From contig NZ_CAHJXL010000001.1 in NCBI RefSeq assembly GCF_903645315.1, positions 992,001 to 1,056,000 on the forward strand: 64,000 nucleotides of DNA, in the 5' to 3' direction. The notes beneath the pieces were generated by a model that worked only from the letters and a program-made list of their open reading frames with translations, was not told the DNA's origin and made no database searches. This DNA is from Victivallis sp. Marseille-Q1083. GTDB taxonomy: Bacteria; Verrucomicrobiota; Lentisphaeria; Victivallales; Victivallaceae. Position numbers and translations under genes: made by a program. Shown here one piece after another: positions 1 through 9,372 of the stretch (its first letter is position 1; the number at the start of each line of letters is the position of its first letter).

Positions 1-72
1 AAGTCAAACGTCATCCACTGAAGTTTTTTTCCGCCGCCGGTTGACAACGCAATCAACCTCTCTAGAAAATAC

Positions 73-110
73 AAAAACACCGCACCGTGAAGTTCCCTTC
101 CGGAGCGGTG
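73..110 (-). terminator. Intrinsic terminator after the rodZ-like gene
   Basis: An interrupted hairpin (CACCGC/GCGGTG outer stem, then CCG/CGG and GAAG/CTTC) is followed on the minus strand by five T. It lies about 20 bases past the stop of the rodZ-like gene and would end the ftsK-rodZ transcript. Seen directly; function inferred. Confidence 0.6.
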
Positions 111-132
111 GCTGGCACAATGAATTTAAGTC

Positions 133-951
133 TCAGCGGTCCACCGGCAATTCCGAAATTTCCAACTGCGGCGGATCGATCAACTCATAAAGTTTATTGT
201 CGTCGAAAGCCGCCGCCGCCTCGCCGGCCGGAGGACTCACCGTCACGGTCGCGGCGGGATTTTCCGGTTCGGCCGGCTGGCTCCGGCGCGGCGCGATGAA
301 AAAGAGAATCGTCAAAACCACCAGGACGACGAAAATGCCGACCGCGCTTCCCAGAATCCACAGCAGATGACGCAATTTCTGTTCATTTTCCTCGCATCCC
401 TCCCGGTCGACGTCCAGCCGGTTGATGAACTCTTCCGGCAGAGTGTATTCCAGATGCTGCCGCAATTCCTCCACCATCTGCTCGACCACTTCCGGCGCAA
501 TGCGATAAAAATTGCTCAATTTCCGGGCATAGGCGATGATATAGACCGCCGGCGGCAGATTGCTGAAATCTTCCGACTCCATCGATTCGATGTAGCAGCC
601 GCGGATCTTGGTCGCATCATCCACCTGGGCAATCGTCAAGCCGGCGCGTTCACGCGCCTCCCGCAAGTAACGCCCGAAAGCCGGTACCGGCGGCGCCGGA
701 CGGGCGCTGCCGGCGGGCTGTCCCGGCAGATTCTTGACCGTTTTATGCGGAGCGGCCGCCACATTCTGGCCCCGGTTCGAAGCCGGGCCGGGGCGGGACG
801 GCGGCAACGCTGCCGAAGCAGCGCGCACGCCATTGCCGGCGGCATTGACGCGCGGCTGGCTGTCCGGCGGCAAAGGGGCTTCCGGCGCATTGGCGCCGGC
901 TATGAAATCCAGCGGCAGATCGCCCTGGCCGTTGTTTTCGGGTTGTTCCAT
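133..951 (-). CDS. RodZ-like HTH transmembrane protein
   Basis: The 272-residue protein has a proline/alanine-rich, probably disordered N-terminal stretch (1-90), then a RodZ-type helix-turn-helix domain (about 91-155, with FGRYLREARERAGLT and a YIESMESEDF segment), a single membrane helix (about 196-219) and a short periplasmic tail. In the family the cytoplasmic HTH binds MreB and helps set cell shape. The large periplasmic domain of E. coli RodZ is missing: only about 50 residues follow the membrane helix. The long extension before the HTH is unusual. It lies downstream of ftsK on the same strand, separated by 91 bases. Family assignment is good; an exact RodZ role is inferred. Confidence 0.8.
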   Translation of the reverse strand: MEQPENNGQGDLPLDFIAGANAPEAPLPPDSQPRVNAAGNGVRAASAALPPSRPGPASNRGQNVAAAPHKTVKNLPGQPAGSARPAPPVPAFGRYLREARERAGLTIAQVDDATKIRGCYIESMESEDFSNLPPAVYIIAYARKLSNFYRIAPEVVEQMVEELRQHLEYTLPEEFINRLDVDREGCEENEQKLRHLLWILGSAVGIFVVLVVLTILFFIAPRRSQPAEPENPAATVTVSPPAGEAAAAFDDNKLYELIDPPQLEISELPVDR

Positions 952-1042
952 GGATTTGCTTCTCTCACCTTAACTGTGAAACAATATATTCTATTCTGCC
1001 GATTGCTTTTTTTCAATGCGGCAATTCCGGTTTTCAGCGATT

Positions 1043-3607
1043 TTACTCGGCGAACTCGTCGAAGATCAACACCTCGCGTTTATTGCCGCCCGGCTGGGCC
1101 GGCCCGACCAATCCGCGCTCTTCGAACAAATCGATCAATTCCGCCGCCCGGTTGTAACCGATCTTCAGCCGCCGCTGCAGATAACTCGTACTCGCCTTGC
1201 GGTCGACGACGATGACTTCCAGCGCCCGCGCCACCAGCGAATCGTCGCCCGGCTGCAGGTACCTTTCCACCAGCGGTCCATATTCCGGCGCATCGTCGAT
1301 CGACGCCTCATCGCCGTCGCCGTCCTCTTTTTCCTCAGCCACCACCCGGGTATCGAACTGCTGGCTGCACTGGCTGGAAATAAATTCGACGATCTTGATG
1401 ATGTCGGCGTCGTCCACCATCGCCCCCTGGATACGCTCCAGATCGGCGCAGCCCGGCGGCACGAACAACATGTCGCCGCGCCCGAGCAGCGTTTCAGCGC
1501 CCGGTTTATCCAGAATCACCCGGCTGTCGATCAGCGAACCGACCTGGAAGGCGATCCGGGTCGGCAAGTTGGCCTTGATCACGCCGGTGATGATGTTGGT
1601 CGACGGCCGCTGGGTGGCGATGACGATATGGATGCCGGCCGCCCGTCCCTTCTGGGCGATCTTGGCAATCGACGTCTCGACATCGCCTTTGGCCTCGCTC
1701 ATCATCACGTCGGCCAATTCGTCGAGGATGATGATCAGCACCGGCATTTTTTCCGGAATCGGCTGCCCTTCGTCGTCCCACTGAATTTCCCCGGACTGCG
1801 GGCGCGAATTGAATCCCTTGAGATTCTTGACCCGGGCAGCGGCCAGCACCCGATAACGCCGCTCCATCTCATTGACCGCCCAGCGCAGCGCCAGCGGCAC
1901 TTTGCTGGCGTCGTTGACCACCGGGGTGATCAGGTGCGGCAGGGTTTTATAGGCCTCCATTTCCACCACCTTGGGGTCGACCAGGATCAGACGGAGTTCA
2001 TCGGGCTTGAATTTGAACAACAAACTCATGATCAGCGTATTCATGCAGACGCTTTTGCCGCTGCCGGTGGCGCCGGCGATCAGGAGATGCGGCGCCCGGG
2101 CCAGGTCGAGCACCACCGCCTTGCCGGAAACATCCTTGCCGAGCACGATCGGAATTTCGCCGCGGCTCTCCAACCACTCCTGGGATTCCATCACCGAACG
2201 CAGGAAAACCGCCTGGGCTTCCCGGTTCGGCACTTCGACCCCGACGACATTCCGGCCCGGAATCGGCGCCAGGATACGGACGTGCTTGGCCTCCAGGTCC
2301 ATCGCGATATTGCGGTCGAGCTTGGAAATCTTATCGACTTTGACCCCCTCTTCCAGACTGACTTCAAAACGGGTAATCCGCGGGCCGGACAGGTGGCCGG
2401 TGACGGTGGCATCGACTTTGAAGCTCTGCAGAGTGCGCTGCAGTTTCGCTTTGGACGCTTCAATCGTCTCCGGGCTTTCACCGTTGGATTCGAAACCGCG
2501 GCTCAGCATCGAAGCCGGCGGCAGCACAAACTCCTTGCCGCGCGGCGCCGAAAGATCCTTGCCGCGCTCCAGCGGTTCGGTATTCGGAATCGGCGCAGTG
2601 GTCAGAATGTCGTCTTCACCGGCGGCGGATGCTTCCACGCTGCGGTTTTCCACTCTGGCAAACGGATTGGCGTACGGCCTGGCCGGCGGCGTCTTCGCCG
2701 CCATCGCCGGCTCCGGCTCCGGTTCCGCCTCATCCTCAACCGGCGCCGGAACCGGAACAGACGCCGGCGGCACAGGAGGAGGTGGCGGCGCGACCGGCGG
2801 CAGGGGCGCTTGCGGCGGCGCCGCCGGAATCGGCATATTGACCGGCAGCGCATCGGCGGCCGGCACAGCGGCCGCCGGTCCCGGCCGCCGGCACAGCTCC
2901 TTCAACGCCGCATTGACATTGTGAAAAATCGCCAGCCGCTCACTCAAAGTAGCCGCCGGTTTCGACGCCAATTCCACCGACTCGCGCCTCTGCAGCGCCC
3001 ATTTGACAATATCCCGCCAATCGGTCAGATAAATCAGCAGCACGCCGAGCAGCGTCAAGGCCCAACCGACGATGGCGCTGCCGACCGGACCGATCAGTTG
3101 ACGCAGGCAGCCGGGCGGCAACTGATCGGCCTGCGGCGCCACCAGTACCTGCCCGATGGTCCCGCCGGAAAGCACCGATTCCGGCCGGTTCTGCCGGCCG
3201 ATGCCGAGCGCTTCGGTCTGTTCGACGAACATATTCGGATTGAGGGCGAAAAGCAGCGTGGCACCGAGCGTCAGCACCAGAACGCCGGGCCAGTAGCCGT
3301 GGCGGCGTTCGCCGCGCGGCAGGACGATGCGCAAAGCGCCGAGCGCCAGCACGACGACCAGGACATAAGAGCCCAGGCCGAACAGGTAAAACGCCAGGCA
3401 GGAAAGGTTGGCGCCGACGCTGCCGATCCAGTTGGACGGCGGACCGTCGCTGCCGCCCTGGATGACGGCATAGTCGCCCGGGGCATGGGAAAAAATCGCC
3501 AGCGTCAGCAGCAGCGTCGCCAGCAACAGCAGAAAATGGCGCAGTCGCAGAAAAGTACCGCCATGTTTCGGCGTTTTCGTCTCGGATTTGATTGTGGATA
3601 CAGCCAT
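1043..3607 (-). CDS. ftsK: DNA translocase FtsK/SpoIIIE
   Basis: The 854-residue protein has about four N-terminal membrane helices (about 24-40, 70-92, 105-122, 175-194), a proline-rich linker (about 240-320), and the FtsK motor with Walker A GATGSGKS (512-519) and a Walker B region at IIILDELADVM. A C-terminal winged-helix gamma domain (about 775-850, with ASTSYLQRRLKIGYNRAAELID) reads KOPS-type polar sequences in the family. It pumps chromosomal DNA through the division septum and assists dimer resolution. Length is typical. A TTGTAT-N17-TATATT promoter lies upstream. Confidence 0.97.
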   Translation of the reverse strand: MAVSTIKSETKTPKHGGTFLRLRHFLLLLATLLLTLAIFSHAPGDYAVIQGGSDGPPSNWIGSVGANLSCLAFYLFGLGSYVLVVVLALGALRIVLPRGERRHGYWPGVLVLTLGATLLFALNPNMFVEQTEALGIGRQNRPESVLSGGTIGQVLVAPQADQLPPGCLRQLIGPVGSAIVGWALTLLGVLLIYLTDWRDIVKWALQRRESVELASKPAATLSERLAIFHNVNAALKELCRRPGPAAAVPAADALPVNMPIPAAPPQAPLPPVAPPPPPVPPASVPVPAPVEDEAEPEPEPAMAAKTPPARPYANPFARVENRSVEASAAGEDDILTTAPIPNTEPLERGKDLSAPRGKEFVLPPASMLSRGFESNGESPETIEASKAKLQRTLQSFKVDATVTGHLSGPRITRFEVSLEEGVKVDKISKLDRNIAMDLEAKHVRILAPIPGRNVVGVEVPNREAQAVFLRSVMESQEWLESRGEIPIVLGKDVSGKAVVLDLARAPHLLIAGATGSGKSVCMNTLIMSLLFKFKPDELRLILVDPKVVEMEAYKTLPHLITPVVNDASKVPLALRWAVNEMERRYRVLAAARVKNLKGFNSRPQSGEIQWDDEGQPIPEKMPVLIIILDELADVMMSEAKGDVETSIAKIAQKGRAAGIHIVIATQRPSTNIITGVIKANLPTRIAFQVGSLIDSRVILDKPGAETLLGRGDMLFVPPGCADLERIQGAMVDDADIIKIVEFISSQCSQQFDTRVVAEEKEDGDGDEASIDDAPEYGPLVERYLQPGDDSLVARALEVIVVDRKASTSYLQRRLKIGYNRAAELIDLFEERGLVGPAQPGGNKREVLIFDEFAE

Positions 3608-3678
3608 AAATTTATATTGGACAAAGGTTTTGGTTTTTCATTCGAACGCACCGCCGGAAAGCGGCACAGCTATCCGAT

Positions 3679-3707
3679 AATATATAACCGCCGGAAGTCA
3701 AATACAA
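3679..3707 (-). promoter_or_regulatory. Candidate sigma70-type promoter of ftsK
   Basis: On the minus strand TTGTAT and TATATT are separated by 17 bases, about 70 bases upstream of the ftsK start. Similar TATATT -10 boxes recur before other genes in this window. Sequence match only. Confidence 0.4.
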
Positions 3708-3721
3708 TGTTTTCGGCCGGG

Positions 3722-4891
3722 CTATTTCCCGAAAATCCCCCCGGAATTCTTCGCTTCCGCCGGTTCCGCCCCGGCCGCGGTGAAAAGCAGCTTTTCGAGC
3801 CGCGCGGCAATGCGCTGAAATCCCAGATCGTTGGGGTGGACTCCATCGACGGTACAGTCGTCAAAACGGCGCCCCAGCAGGGTGCCGCCGTCGATGAAAC
3901 GCAAATGGCGGTCGCCTTCGCGCCGCAACTGTTCGACGATCCGCCGCTGGGCGTCCCGGCAATAGAGCCGGACGGCGCGGCTGACCACCGCCTTTGCCGG
4001 CGCGACCAGCGGATGATCGCCGGCAAAGGCGAGCCGGGAGAGGACGACGATCGGCACTTGCGGCGCCCGCCGCCGCAAAACCGCGATAAATTCCGGCAGC
4101 GTGGCAGTCAGATTTTCAAAACTTTCGGCATTGGCTTCATAATCCAGCAGATACATGGCCGGCGGCGGCAGCGTGGCGATCAGTTCCGCCATCGCCGCTT
4201 CGCCGCGGCCGTTGCCGGAAAAACCGAAATTGATGACCGGCTGGTTGAGCCGGCGGCTCAGGATGTTGCCATAAGCCATTCCCGGACGCGACGCACAGCC
4301 GCCCTGGGTGATCGAAGTGCCGTACAGAATGACCGGCAGCGGCTGACGCCAGGCCGGCGGCGCTTCAAACACGGTCTCCTCATCCAGCCGCAGCCGCAGC
4401 GATTCGACGCCGTTGTAAAGCGGGAAATGAAGCAGGAAATTGCGCATCCGCCGTTCGGAATGATTGAACAATTCACAGCAATACGCGGTGCTGCCGACGG
4501 CAAAACGGCTGACGCCGGCGAATTGCCATTTCAAATCGCCGCCGGCCACATAGAGATCGAAACCGCTGCTGCCGGTCTGCGGCATATGGTCCATCGCGGC
4601 CACGCCGGTCAACTGCACTTCGACGACGACCCGTCGCGAATTGCAGCGGAACCGCAACTGTCCGCCGGCGGTGTGGCCGGCCAGCTGATCGATCGCCGGA
4701 TTCGGCGGAGTGAAAGAAGTCGCCGGCGGCAAGCGGCGGAAAAGCCGGTTGTCCGGCGCATACCAGGGAAAACCGCCGAGCCGGAAAAAACGCTCATCCC
4801 GGGAGTCGTACGACGCCAGGCCGGCAAGTGGTGCGGCTCTGGTGCCCATATTTTTATCCAGGCGGGCGACGGCGGTCGGTTTTTTCGGCAT
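3722..4891 (-). CDS. GxDLY/SGNH-family hydrolase (lipase/acylhydrolase)
   Basis: The 389-residue product has the N-terminal beta domain with the GxDLY signature (GFDLY) and a C-terminal SGNH hydrolase domain. Block I is YGTSITQGG with Ser as nucleophile, a Gly-Asn-Gly (SGNGRGE) supplies oxyanion residues, and DGVHPND supplies the catalytic Asp-His pair. Threonine stands where classical GDSL enzymes have Asp, which I understand to be normal in this subfamily. Such enzymes hydrolyse ester or acetyl groups, often on glycans. The start at MPKKPTAV was chosen because the longer frame runs into the divergent gene; an internal ATG at 4849 is possible. Substrate unknown. Confidence 0.85.
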   Translation of the reverse strand: MPKKPTAVARLDKNMGTRAAPLAGLASYDSRDERFFRLGGFPWYAPDNRLFRRLPPATSFTPPNPAIDQLAGHTAGGQLRFRCNSRRVVVEVQLTGVAAMDHMPQTGSSGFDLYVAGGDLKWQFAGVSRFAVGSTAYCCELFNHSERRMRNFLLHFPLYNGVESLRLRLDEETVFEAPPAWRQPLPVILYGTSITQGGCASRPGMAYGNILSRRLNQPVINFGFSGNGRGEAAMAELIATLPPPAMYLLDYEANAESFENLTATLPEFIAVLRRRAPQVPIVVLSRLAFAGDHPLVAPAKAVVSRAVRLYCRDAQRRIVEQLRREGDRHLRFIDGGTLLGRRFDDCTVDGVHPNDLGFQRIAARLEKLLFTAAGAEPAEAKNSGGIFGK

Positions 4892-5036
4892 TTTTTCTCG
4901 CAACTTGGTTGGTTTTCCCTTAAAATAATGGTATTTTCTTTTATCTGCAAGTGATTGCCGGCAAATTTGCCGATTGCCGAAGGAAAAAAATGGATCACGG
5001 CGAAAGCCGTTCCTGTTTAACAAAGGTGTCAATGGC

Positions 5037-5609
5037 TTGAATATCAAAAGTATTTGCGTATTTTGCGGCTCGAATACCGGACGCGACGCCGAAGCCGCGG
5101 CGCTGACGGTGTCGCTTGGCGCCCTGCTGGCCCGCCGGCAAATCGAGCTGGTCTACGGCGGCGCGGACTGCGGACTGATGGGCCAACTGGCCGACGCGGC
5201 GCTGGCGCACGGCGGCCGGGTCGTCGGCATTATTCCGGAAGAATTGAACCGCCGGATCGGCCACCGGCACTTGAGCGAATTGATCGTCGTCGGGGACATG
5301 CGGCAGCGGAAACGGCTGATGCTGGAACGGGCCGACGCCCTGATCGCGCTGCCCGGCGGCATCGGAACGCTCGAAGAGCTGTTCGAAGCGCTGACGCTGC
5401 TGCAACTGGGCATGTCGGAGAAGCCGTGCGGCATTTTGAATGTCAACGGCTTTTATGACGACTTGCTGCGTTTTCTCGATCATCTGACGGTGGAAAAATT
5501 TCTGCGCAGCGAGCATCGCGACATGCTCCAGGTGGCCGCCGCTCCGCGGGAACTGTTGGAAAAACTTACCGCGTTTCAAGCGGTTCATGTGAACAAATGG
5601 TGTAATTGA
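5037..5609 (+). CDS. LOG-family nucleotide phosphoribohydrolase (TIGR00730)
   Basis: The 190-residue protein carries the LOG/YgdH signature PGGIGTLEEL, an N-terminal Rossmann start (SICVFCGSNTG) and the conserved arginine segment MRQRKRLMLERADA. Family members cleave nucleoside 5'-monophosphates to base and ribose 5-phosphate and are named for cytokinin activation in plants; the bacterial role is usually nucleotide salvage. The TTG at 5037 was chosen because AAAGGTG lies 8 bases before it, whereas the upstream TTG at 4974 overlaps the region ahead of the divergent hydrolase. The next gene overlaps the stop codon, so the two are probably translationally coupled. Confidence 0.88.
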   Translation: MNIKSICVFCGSNTGRDAEAAALTVSLGALLARRQIELVYGGADCGLMGQLADAALAHGGRVVGIIPEELNRRIGHRHLSELIVVGDMRQRKRLMLERADALIALPGGIGTLEELFEALTLLQLGMSEKPCGILNVNGFYDDLLRFLDHLTVEKFLRSEHRDMLQVAAAPRELLEKLTAFQAVHVNKWCN

Positions 5610-6265
5610 TGATGTGTGACGTGGATTGGGTGAATAATTTTGCCGAACTGGCCAAACAAGTCAGGCGCCATCTGGAAGAGGCGCCGGGCTGCCATGATTT
5701 CGACCATACCCAGCGGGTACTGCGCAATGCCGAGCTGCTGCTGCCGGAATGTGCCGACGCCGATGTCCAGGTGGTGCGTTTCGCCTCGCTGCTCCACGAC
5801 ATCGCCCGGCCGGAAGAGCTGGCGATGAAGGGGGAAATTTGCCATGCCGCACTGGGCGCGAAACTGGCGGCACAACTGCTGCGCAGATACGATCTGCCCG
5901 AGGCGTTCGTCTGCGCGGTGGCGGATGCGGTGGAACACCACCGCTACCGGAGCAGTTCGCCGCCGACAACGGTGGAAGCGCGGATCGTTTACGACGCCGA
6001 CAAGCTCGATTCGCTCGGCGCCACCGGCGTCGGGCGGGCATTTCTGTTTGCCGGCCGGGTCGGAGCGCGGCTGCACAATACCAGCGAAGAAGCGTTCGAC
6101 GGGGAAGCCTACGGCCGGGAAGACACCGCGTACCGGGAATTCCTGGTGAAATTGCGTTACCTGCCAAGCCAGATGTTGACGGCTCCCGGCCGGCGGCTGG
6201 CCGCCGAGCGTCTGAAAGTGATGGAAGCCTTTTTCGAACAATTGAACCGGGAGGTATACGGATGA
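5609..6265 (+). CDS. HD-domain phosphohydrolase
   Basis: The 218-residue protein is built around an HD domain: HDFDHTQRVLRNAE holds the first His, LLHDIARPEE the central His-Asp pair, and VEHHRY and YDADKLDSLG later metal-ligand positions. This resembles the YedJ-like family of metal-dependent phosphohydrolases. The ATG at 5609 overlaps the stop of the LOG gene, and its stop overlaps the next start, giving a compact three-gene operon. The substrate cannot be read from sequence; a nucleotide is likely from the company of the LOG protein. Confidence 0.85.
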   Translation: MMCDVDWVNNFAELAKQVRRHLEEAPGCHDFDHTQRVLRNAELLLPECADADVQVVRFASLLHDIARPEELAMKGEICHAALGAKLAAQLLRRYDLPEAFVCAVADAVEHHRYRSSSPPTTVEARIVYDADKLDSLGATGVGRAFLFAGRVGARLHNTSEEAFDGEAYGREDTAYREFLVKLRYLPSQMLTAPGRRLAAERLKVMEAFFEQLNREVYG

Positions 6266-7260
6266 AGAAATTCCGCTTGACCGGGCTGGTGCTTTTTCTG
6301 TTATTGTGCAGCCGGCTATGCGGCGGAGAATGGGATTTCATCCCGGACCCGGTGGCCAGTATCGGACCACGGCAGATTCACCGGGCGGAATTGCTGAATT
6401 ATTTGACGCAGCGCTCCGAAGACGGCCGACTGCCGGCGCCGGAAAACGTCAAATCATCGCTGTTTCAGTGGACGGTCAACTACGTCGACCGGCTGTTGCT
6501 GCTGACCGAAGCGGCCAAAATCAATATTCTGCCGACGCCCGCCCGGGCGGAAGCGGCTCTGCGGCGGCAGCGGGAAACGATGTCGGAATTGGAACGGCGG
6601 CACATGGAGCAGAATCTGCTGCGCGCCGGCAATACGGTGGAAGCCTTCATCAAAAAACAGGCGGCAGACCCTTTTTTCCAGCAGACGGTCGCGGTGGACG
6701 ACTACGTCGCCAGAACCTTCCGGGCCGGGGTGATGGTCGATTTCGAGGACTGTGTACTCTATTACGAGGAGAACCTGGAACAGTTCAGCCTGCCCGCCGA
6801 ACCGGAAAGCCAGCTCAATGCCCAAGTCCTGCTGCTCACGTCGAAAGTTCTGGACGCCGCGTCCCTGCGGGAGTCCGTCACGGAAATTCGCACGAAACTG
6901 TTGAACGGCTTGAGCCTGGAACAACTGATGGCCGGGCTGAAGGATTACCCGCAACTGACGATCAACCTGGTGACCGATTATCAATTCGACCGGACGAAAC
7001 CGGAAGCGGAAGACCCGCTGAACCAATGGATCGCGTCCCAACCGGAAAATACCATCAGCGCCCCCTATGAATATCAGAAAGGCTGCTGGCTGCTGTGCAT
7101 TCCTTCCGGGCCGCGGCCGCAACGCCTCCTCTCCTACGCCCAGGCGCAGAGCCAGATTGCCAAGCTGCTGATCGCCAGGGAAATCGGGAAAAAAATGCAG
7201 GCGAAGCTGGACGAGCTTTTCAAACTTTACGACGTGAATATTTATGCGCCGCGGGATTGA
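6262..7260 (+). CDS. SurA/PpiC-like exported protein
   Basis: The 332-residue protein starts with a signal peptide (MKKFRLTGLVLFLLLCSRLCGG), possibly with a lipoprotein-type Cys. The rest resembles the SurA-like N-terminal chaperone region followed by a weak parvulin-like segment (roughly 205-300). A helical N-domain around RAEAALRRQRETMSELERRH and a C-terminal helix (AQSQIAKLLIAREIGKKMQ) fit periplasmic chaperones that escort outer-membrane proteins. The parvulin catalytic core is poorly conserved, so isomerase activity is doubtful. The start overlaps the stop of the HD gene (ATGA). Confidence 0.65.
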   Translation: MKKFRLTGLVLFLLLCSRLCGGEWDFIPDPVASIGPRQIHRAELLNYLTQRSEDGRLPAPENVKSSLFQWTVNYVDRLLLLTEAAKINILPTPARAEAALRRQRETMSELERRHMEQNLLRAGNTVEAFIKKQAADPFFQQTVAVDDYVARTFRAGVMVDFEDCVLYYEENLEQFSLPAEPESQLNAQVLLLTSKVLDAASLRESVTEIRTKLLNGLSLEQLMAGLKDYPQLTINLVTDYQFDRTKPEAEDPLNQWIASQPENTISAPYEYQKGCWLLCIPSGPRPQRLLSYAQAQSQIAKLLIAREIGKKMQAKLDELFKLYDVNIYAPRD

Positions 7261-7871
7261 TTGAGGTAAAGAGCCTGCACTTCCGCCCGCTCCCAGAGGG
7301 GAACGTCCAGAAATTCCGCCAGACAGCCGGCATCGCGCCGCAACGCTTCAAGCTGGAGATGGCAGAACAGATTGACGCGATGGCCATCCGGTTTGACCGC
7401 GTTCAATTCATAGCAGCGGCTCTTCGCCAGCAGTTGCAGCGCGGCAATGTCCCGGAACGGCAACAGCTCTTCGCGATTCCGGCCATCGGTCCGATAACAG
7501 GCCGCCGTCCCGGCGTCGAAGAGCAGAGCGCGGGGCCGGATGAGACGCCGACGCCAAACCGGCCACCCGATGACCGCACTCAGGGCCAGCAGGCCGACGC
7601 CGGCGATACCGGAAAACCATGCGGACCGGTTCCAAAGAGAAAACAGAATGCCAAGCGTCCCGCCGCCTGCCAGGACGACGGCGGCCAGCCCAAGCAGCGA
7701 ATTGAAACGTTCCAGCCGGTTCAGCGGTGCGAGGCGCCAGCCGCCCTCCGGCAAGGGAGTCAGCCGATAAACAGCGGCGTCGGTTCGCGGCGGACTGACC
7801 GGACACCAATTGATTTTCAGCGCGAGCGGGTGCTGACCGGCGGCAGGGATTTTCAAATGGTTTTTCTGCAT
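7242..7871 (-). CDS. Uncharacterised membrane protein with two TM helices
   Basis: The 209-residue product has two closely spaced membrane helices (about 58-78 and 86-106) followed by a cytoplasmic beta-rich tail (RALLFDAGTAACYRTDGRN and onward) that looks PH-like, but no family was recognised with confidence. It is convergent with the SurA-like gene and the ends overlap by 19 bases. Codon use and GC content match the neighbours, which supports a real gene. Confidence 0.6.
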   Translation of the reverse strand: MQKNHLKIPAAGQHPLALKINWCPVSPPRTDAAVYRLTPLPEGGWRLAPLNRLERFNSLLGLAAVVLAGGGTLGILFSLWNRSAWFSGIAGVGLLALSAVIGWPVWRRRLIRPRALLFDAGTAACYRTDGRNREELLPFRDIAALQLLAKSRCYELNAVKPDGHRVNLFCHLQLEALRRDAGCLAEFLDVPLWERAEVQALYLNQSRGA

Positions 7872-8415
7872 AAAAATTTTCTCTACTTCTCATCAAATTT
7901 CCATCTTTACCAGCTACAATATTCCCCGTGACTGAACGATCACCGGAATTCCATCCGAACCAATAGCAGATTGTGTGCAGGCAGTATTGATCTTTTTGAT
8001 AATTATAGATAAAAATTTACCATAAGTCAATATTTTTTAATCAAAATCGGGAAAAATATCCGTTTTTTTCAGTAATATTTTAACCATTCTTTTGTCGTCT
8101 GGCGTTTTTGCCCCGGGAAAAGCCGGTCTCAGCCGTTTTCCACCACCTTCCCCACCGCGGAAGATGACGTTTGTTCCACCTTCTTTCACACGGACCGCGC
8201 CTTCCTTTTCACCAGATCCGACAGTGACAGCAGAAAAGCATTTCGGAATCAACTCTACCGTGAAAGTATTTCGTCAAATCCCGGCGAACCGGCGAAAAAA
8301 AGTTGCATTTCCCGCCCCGGCTCCGTATATTAACGCCAGGTGCAGTTTGCTGCCTCAATGCCCGGCCGTCGGTTGAGCGCCCAACATTATAACAATCGTA
8401 TAAAGAGTCCGAACC
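7872..8415. other. Intergenic region without a convincing gene
   Basis: About 540 bases separate the divergently transcribed membrane protein and polysaccharide deacetylase. The left part (to about 8090) is AT-rich. Short open frames on both strands lack ribosome-binding sites and family resemblance. The only signal I support is the promoter at 8303-8331. Confidence 0.6.
8303..8331 (+). promoter_or_regulatory. Candidate promoter of the NodB-family gene
   Basis: TTGCAT-N17-TATATT on the plus strand, about 85 bases upstream of the ATG at 8416. Sequence match only. Confidence 0.45.
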
Positions 8416-9105
8416 ATGTTTGAGAAAACAGTCATCCTCAGCTTTGACGACGCGGTATCGAATCACGCCTCGTTCGTCGCGCCGCTGCTGAAACAACTGG
8501 GCTTCCATGCCACGTTCTTCGTCTGCGAATTTCCGCCGGATTTTGCGACGAATCAGGAACAATACATGACCTGGCGGCAAATCCGTTCCCTGTGCGATGA
8601 CGGTTTTGAAATCGGCAATCATACGTTGAATCATACCGGAGTGGAAACACTCTCCGCCGAGGCATTCGCTGCAGAACTCGAAGCGCTGGAACGGAAATTG
8701 GCTGCCAACGGCATCCCCCCGGCCCGCACATTTGCCTATCCGGGCGGGCCGGGCGCTGCGCGGCTCCATCCGGTGCTGCACGCCAAAGGCTACCGATTCG
8801 CCCGGACGGCAGCCGGACGGCCGTGGCGATTCTTCACCGACGATCCCTATGATGTGCCGGCTTATGCCGTGCACGGCGAGGAGACGGAATTTTTCCGGGC
8901 GATCACCGAAGCGGAACCGGATTGTATGCCGGTATTGCTCTATCACGGCGTCCCCGAATTCTCTCATCCGTGGGTCAATACCGATCCGACAGTTTTTGAG
9001 CGGGAGATGCGTTATCTGGCAGACCGCCAATACCGGGTATTGTCCTTTGCCGATCTGCCAGCCCCAATATCGCCTAAAACGTCCGGGCCGCCACCGGAAC
9101 AATAG
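8416..9105 (+). CDS. Polysaccharide deacetylase (NodB homology, CE4)
   Basis: The 229-residue protein shows the CE4 motifs: motif 1 LSFDDAVSNH with the catalytic/metal Asp pair, motif 2 EIGNHTLNHTG with the two metal-binding His, motif 3 TFAYPGGPG, and a late LLYHGVPE carrying the His of motif 5. It lacks a signal peptide and is only the catalytic domain. Family enzymes remove N- or O-acetyl groups from amino-sugar polymers. It stands alone with its own likely promoter, so no pathway can be assigned. Confidence 0.88.
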   Translation: MFEKTVILSFDDAVSNHASFVAPLLKQLGFHATFFVCEFPPDFATNQEQYMTWRQIRSLCDDGFEIGNHTLNHTGVETLSAEAFAAELEALERKLAANGIPPARTFAYPGGPGAARLHPVLHAKGYRFARTAAGRPWRFFTDDPYDVPAYAVHGEETEFFRAITEAEPDCMPVLLYHGVPEFSHPWVNTDPTVFEREMRYLADRQYRVLSFADLPAPISPKTSGPPPEQ

Positions 9106-9273
9106 ACTTTTCATCACGGCACGGTCCATCGCCGTCGAGCGCGATGGCCATAAATCGATGATTGAGGCCAAGGCTGTTGAATGCCGGATCAAACGCCTGA
9201 GTTCAGGAAACCCTGCGGAACGAGTCGTTCCAGGCGAACGAATTCAACCTCCGACTGTCATAGGCCAGGTTAA

Positions 9274-9311
9274 TCAAAAAAGTCCCCGATTCTTTCAAAA
9301 TCGAGGACTTT
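9274..9311 (-). terminator. Intrinsic terminator of the sigma/anti-sigma operon
   Basis: A 12-bp stem with one wobble pair (AAAGTCCTCGAT/ATCGGGGACTTT, minus-strand sense) is followed by a run of six T on the minus strand. It lies about 60 bases beyond the anti-sigma stop. Confidence 0.8.
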
Positions 9312-9372
9312 GCCGATCCTCCGGCCCTCCATTCCTTTCAGAAATGGCAGGCAGGTTATTGACCCGGTCAAT

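Noticed and set aside
1016-4954. A 1312-codon plus-strand open frame
   Set aside because: It is the antisense shadow of ftsK and the SGNH hydrolase; its composition (Arg/His/Gln-rich) is typical of GC-rich antisense frames.
8037-8252. A 71-codon minus-strand frame in the gap before the NodB gene
   Set aside because: No ribosome-binding site, low-complexity Gly/Lys sequence and no neighbour coupling.
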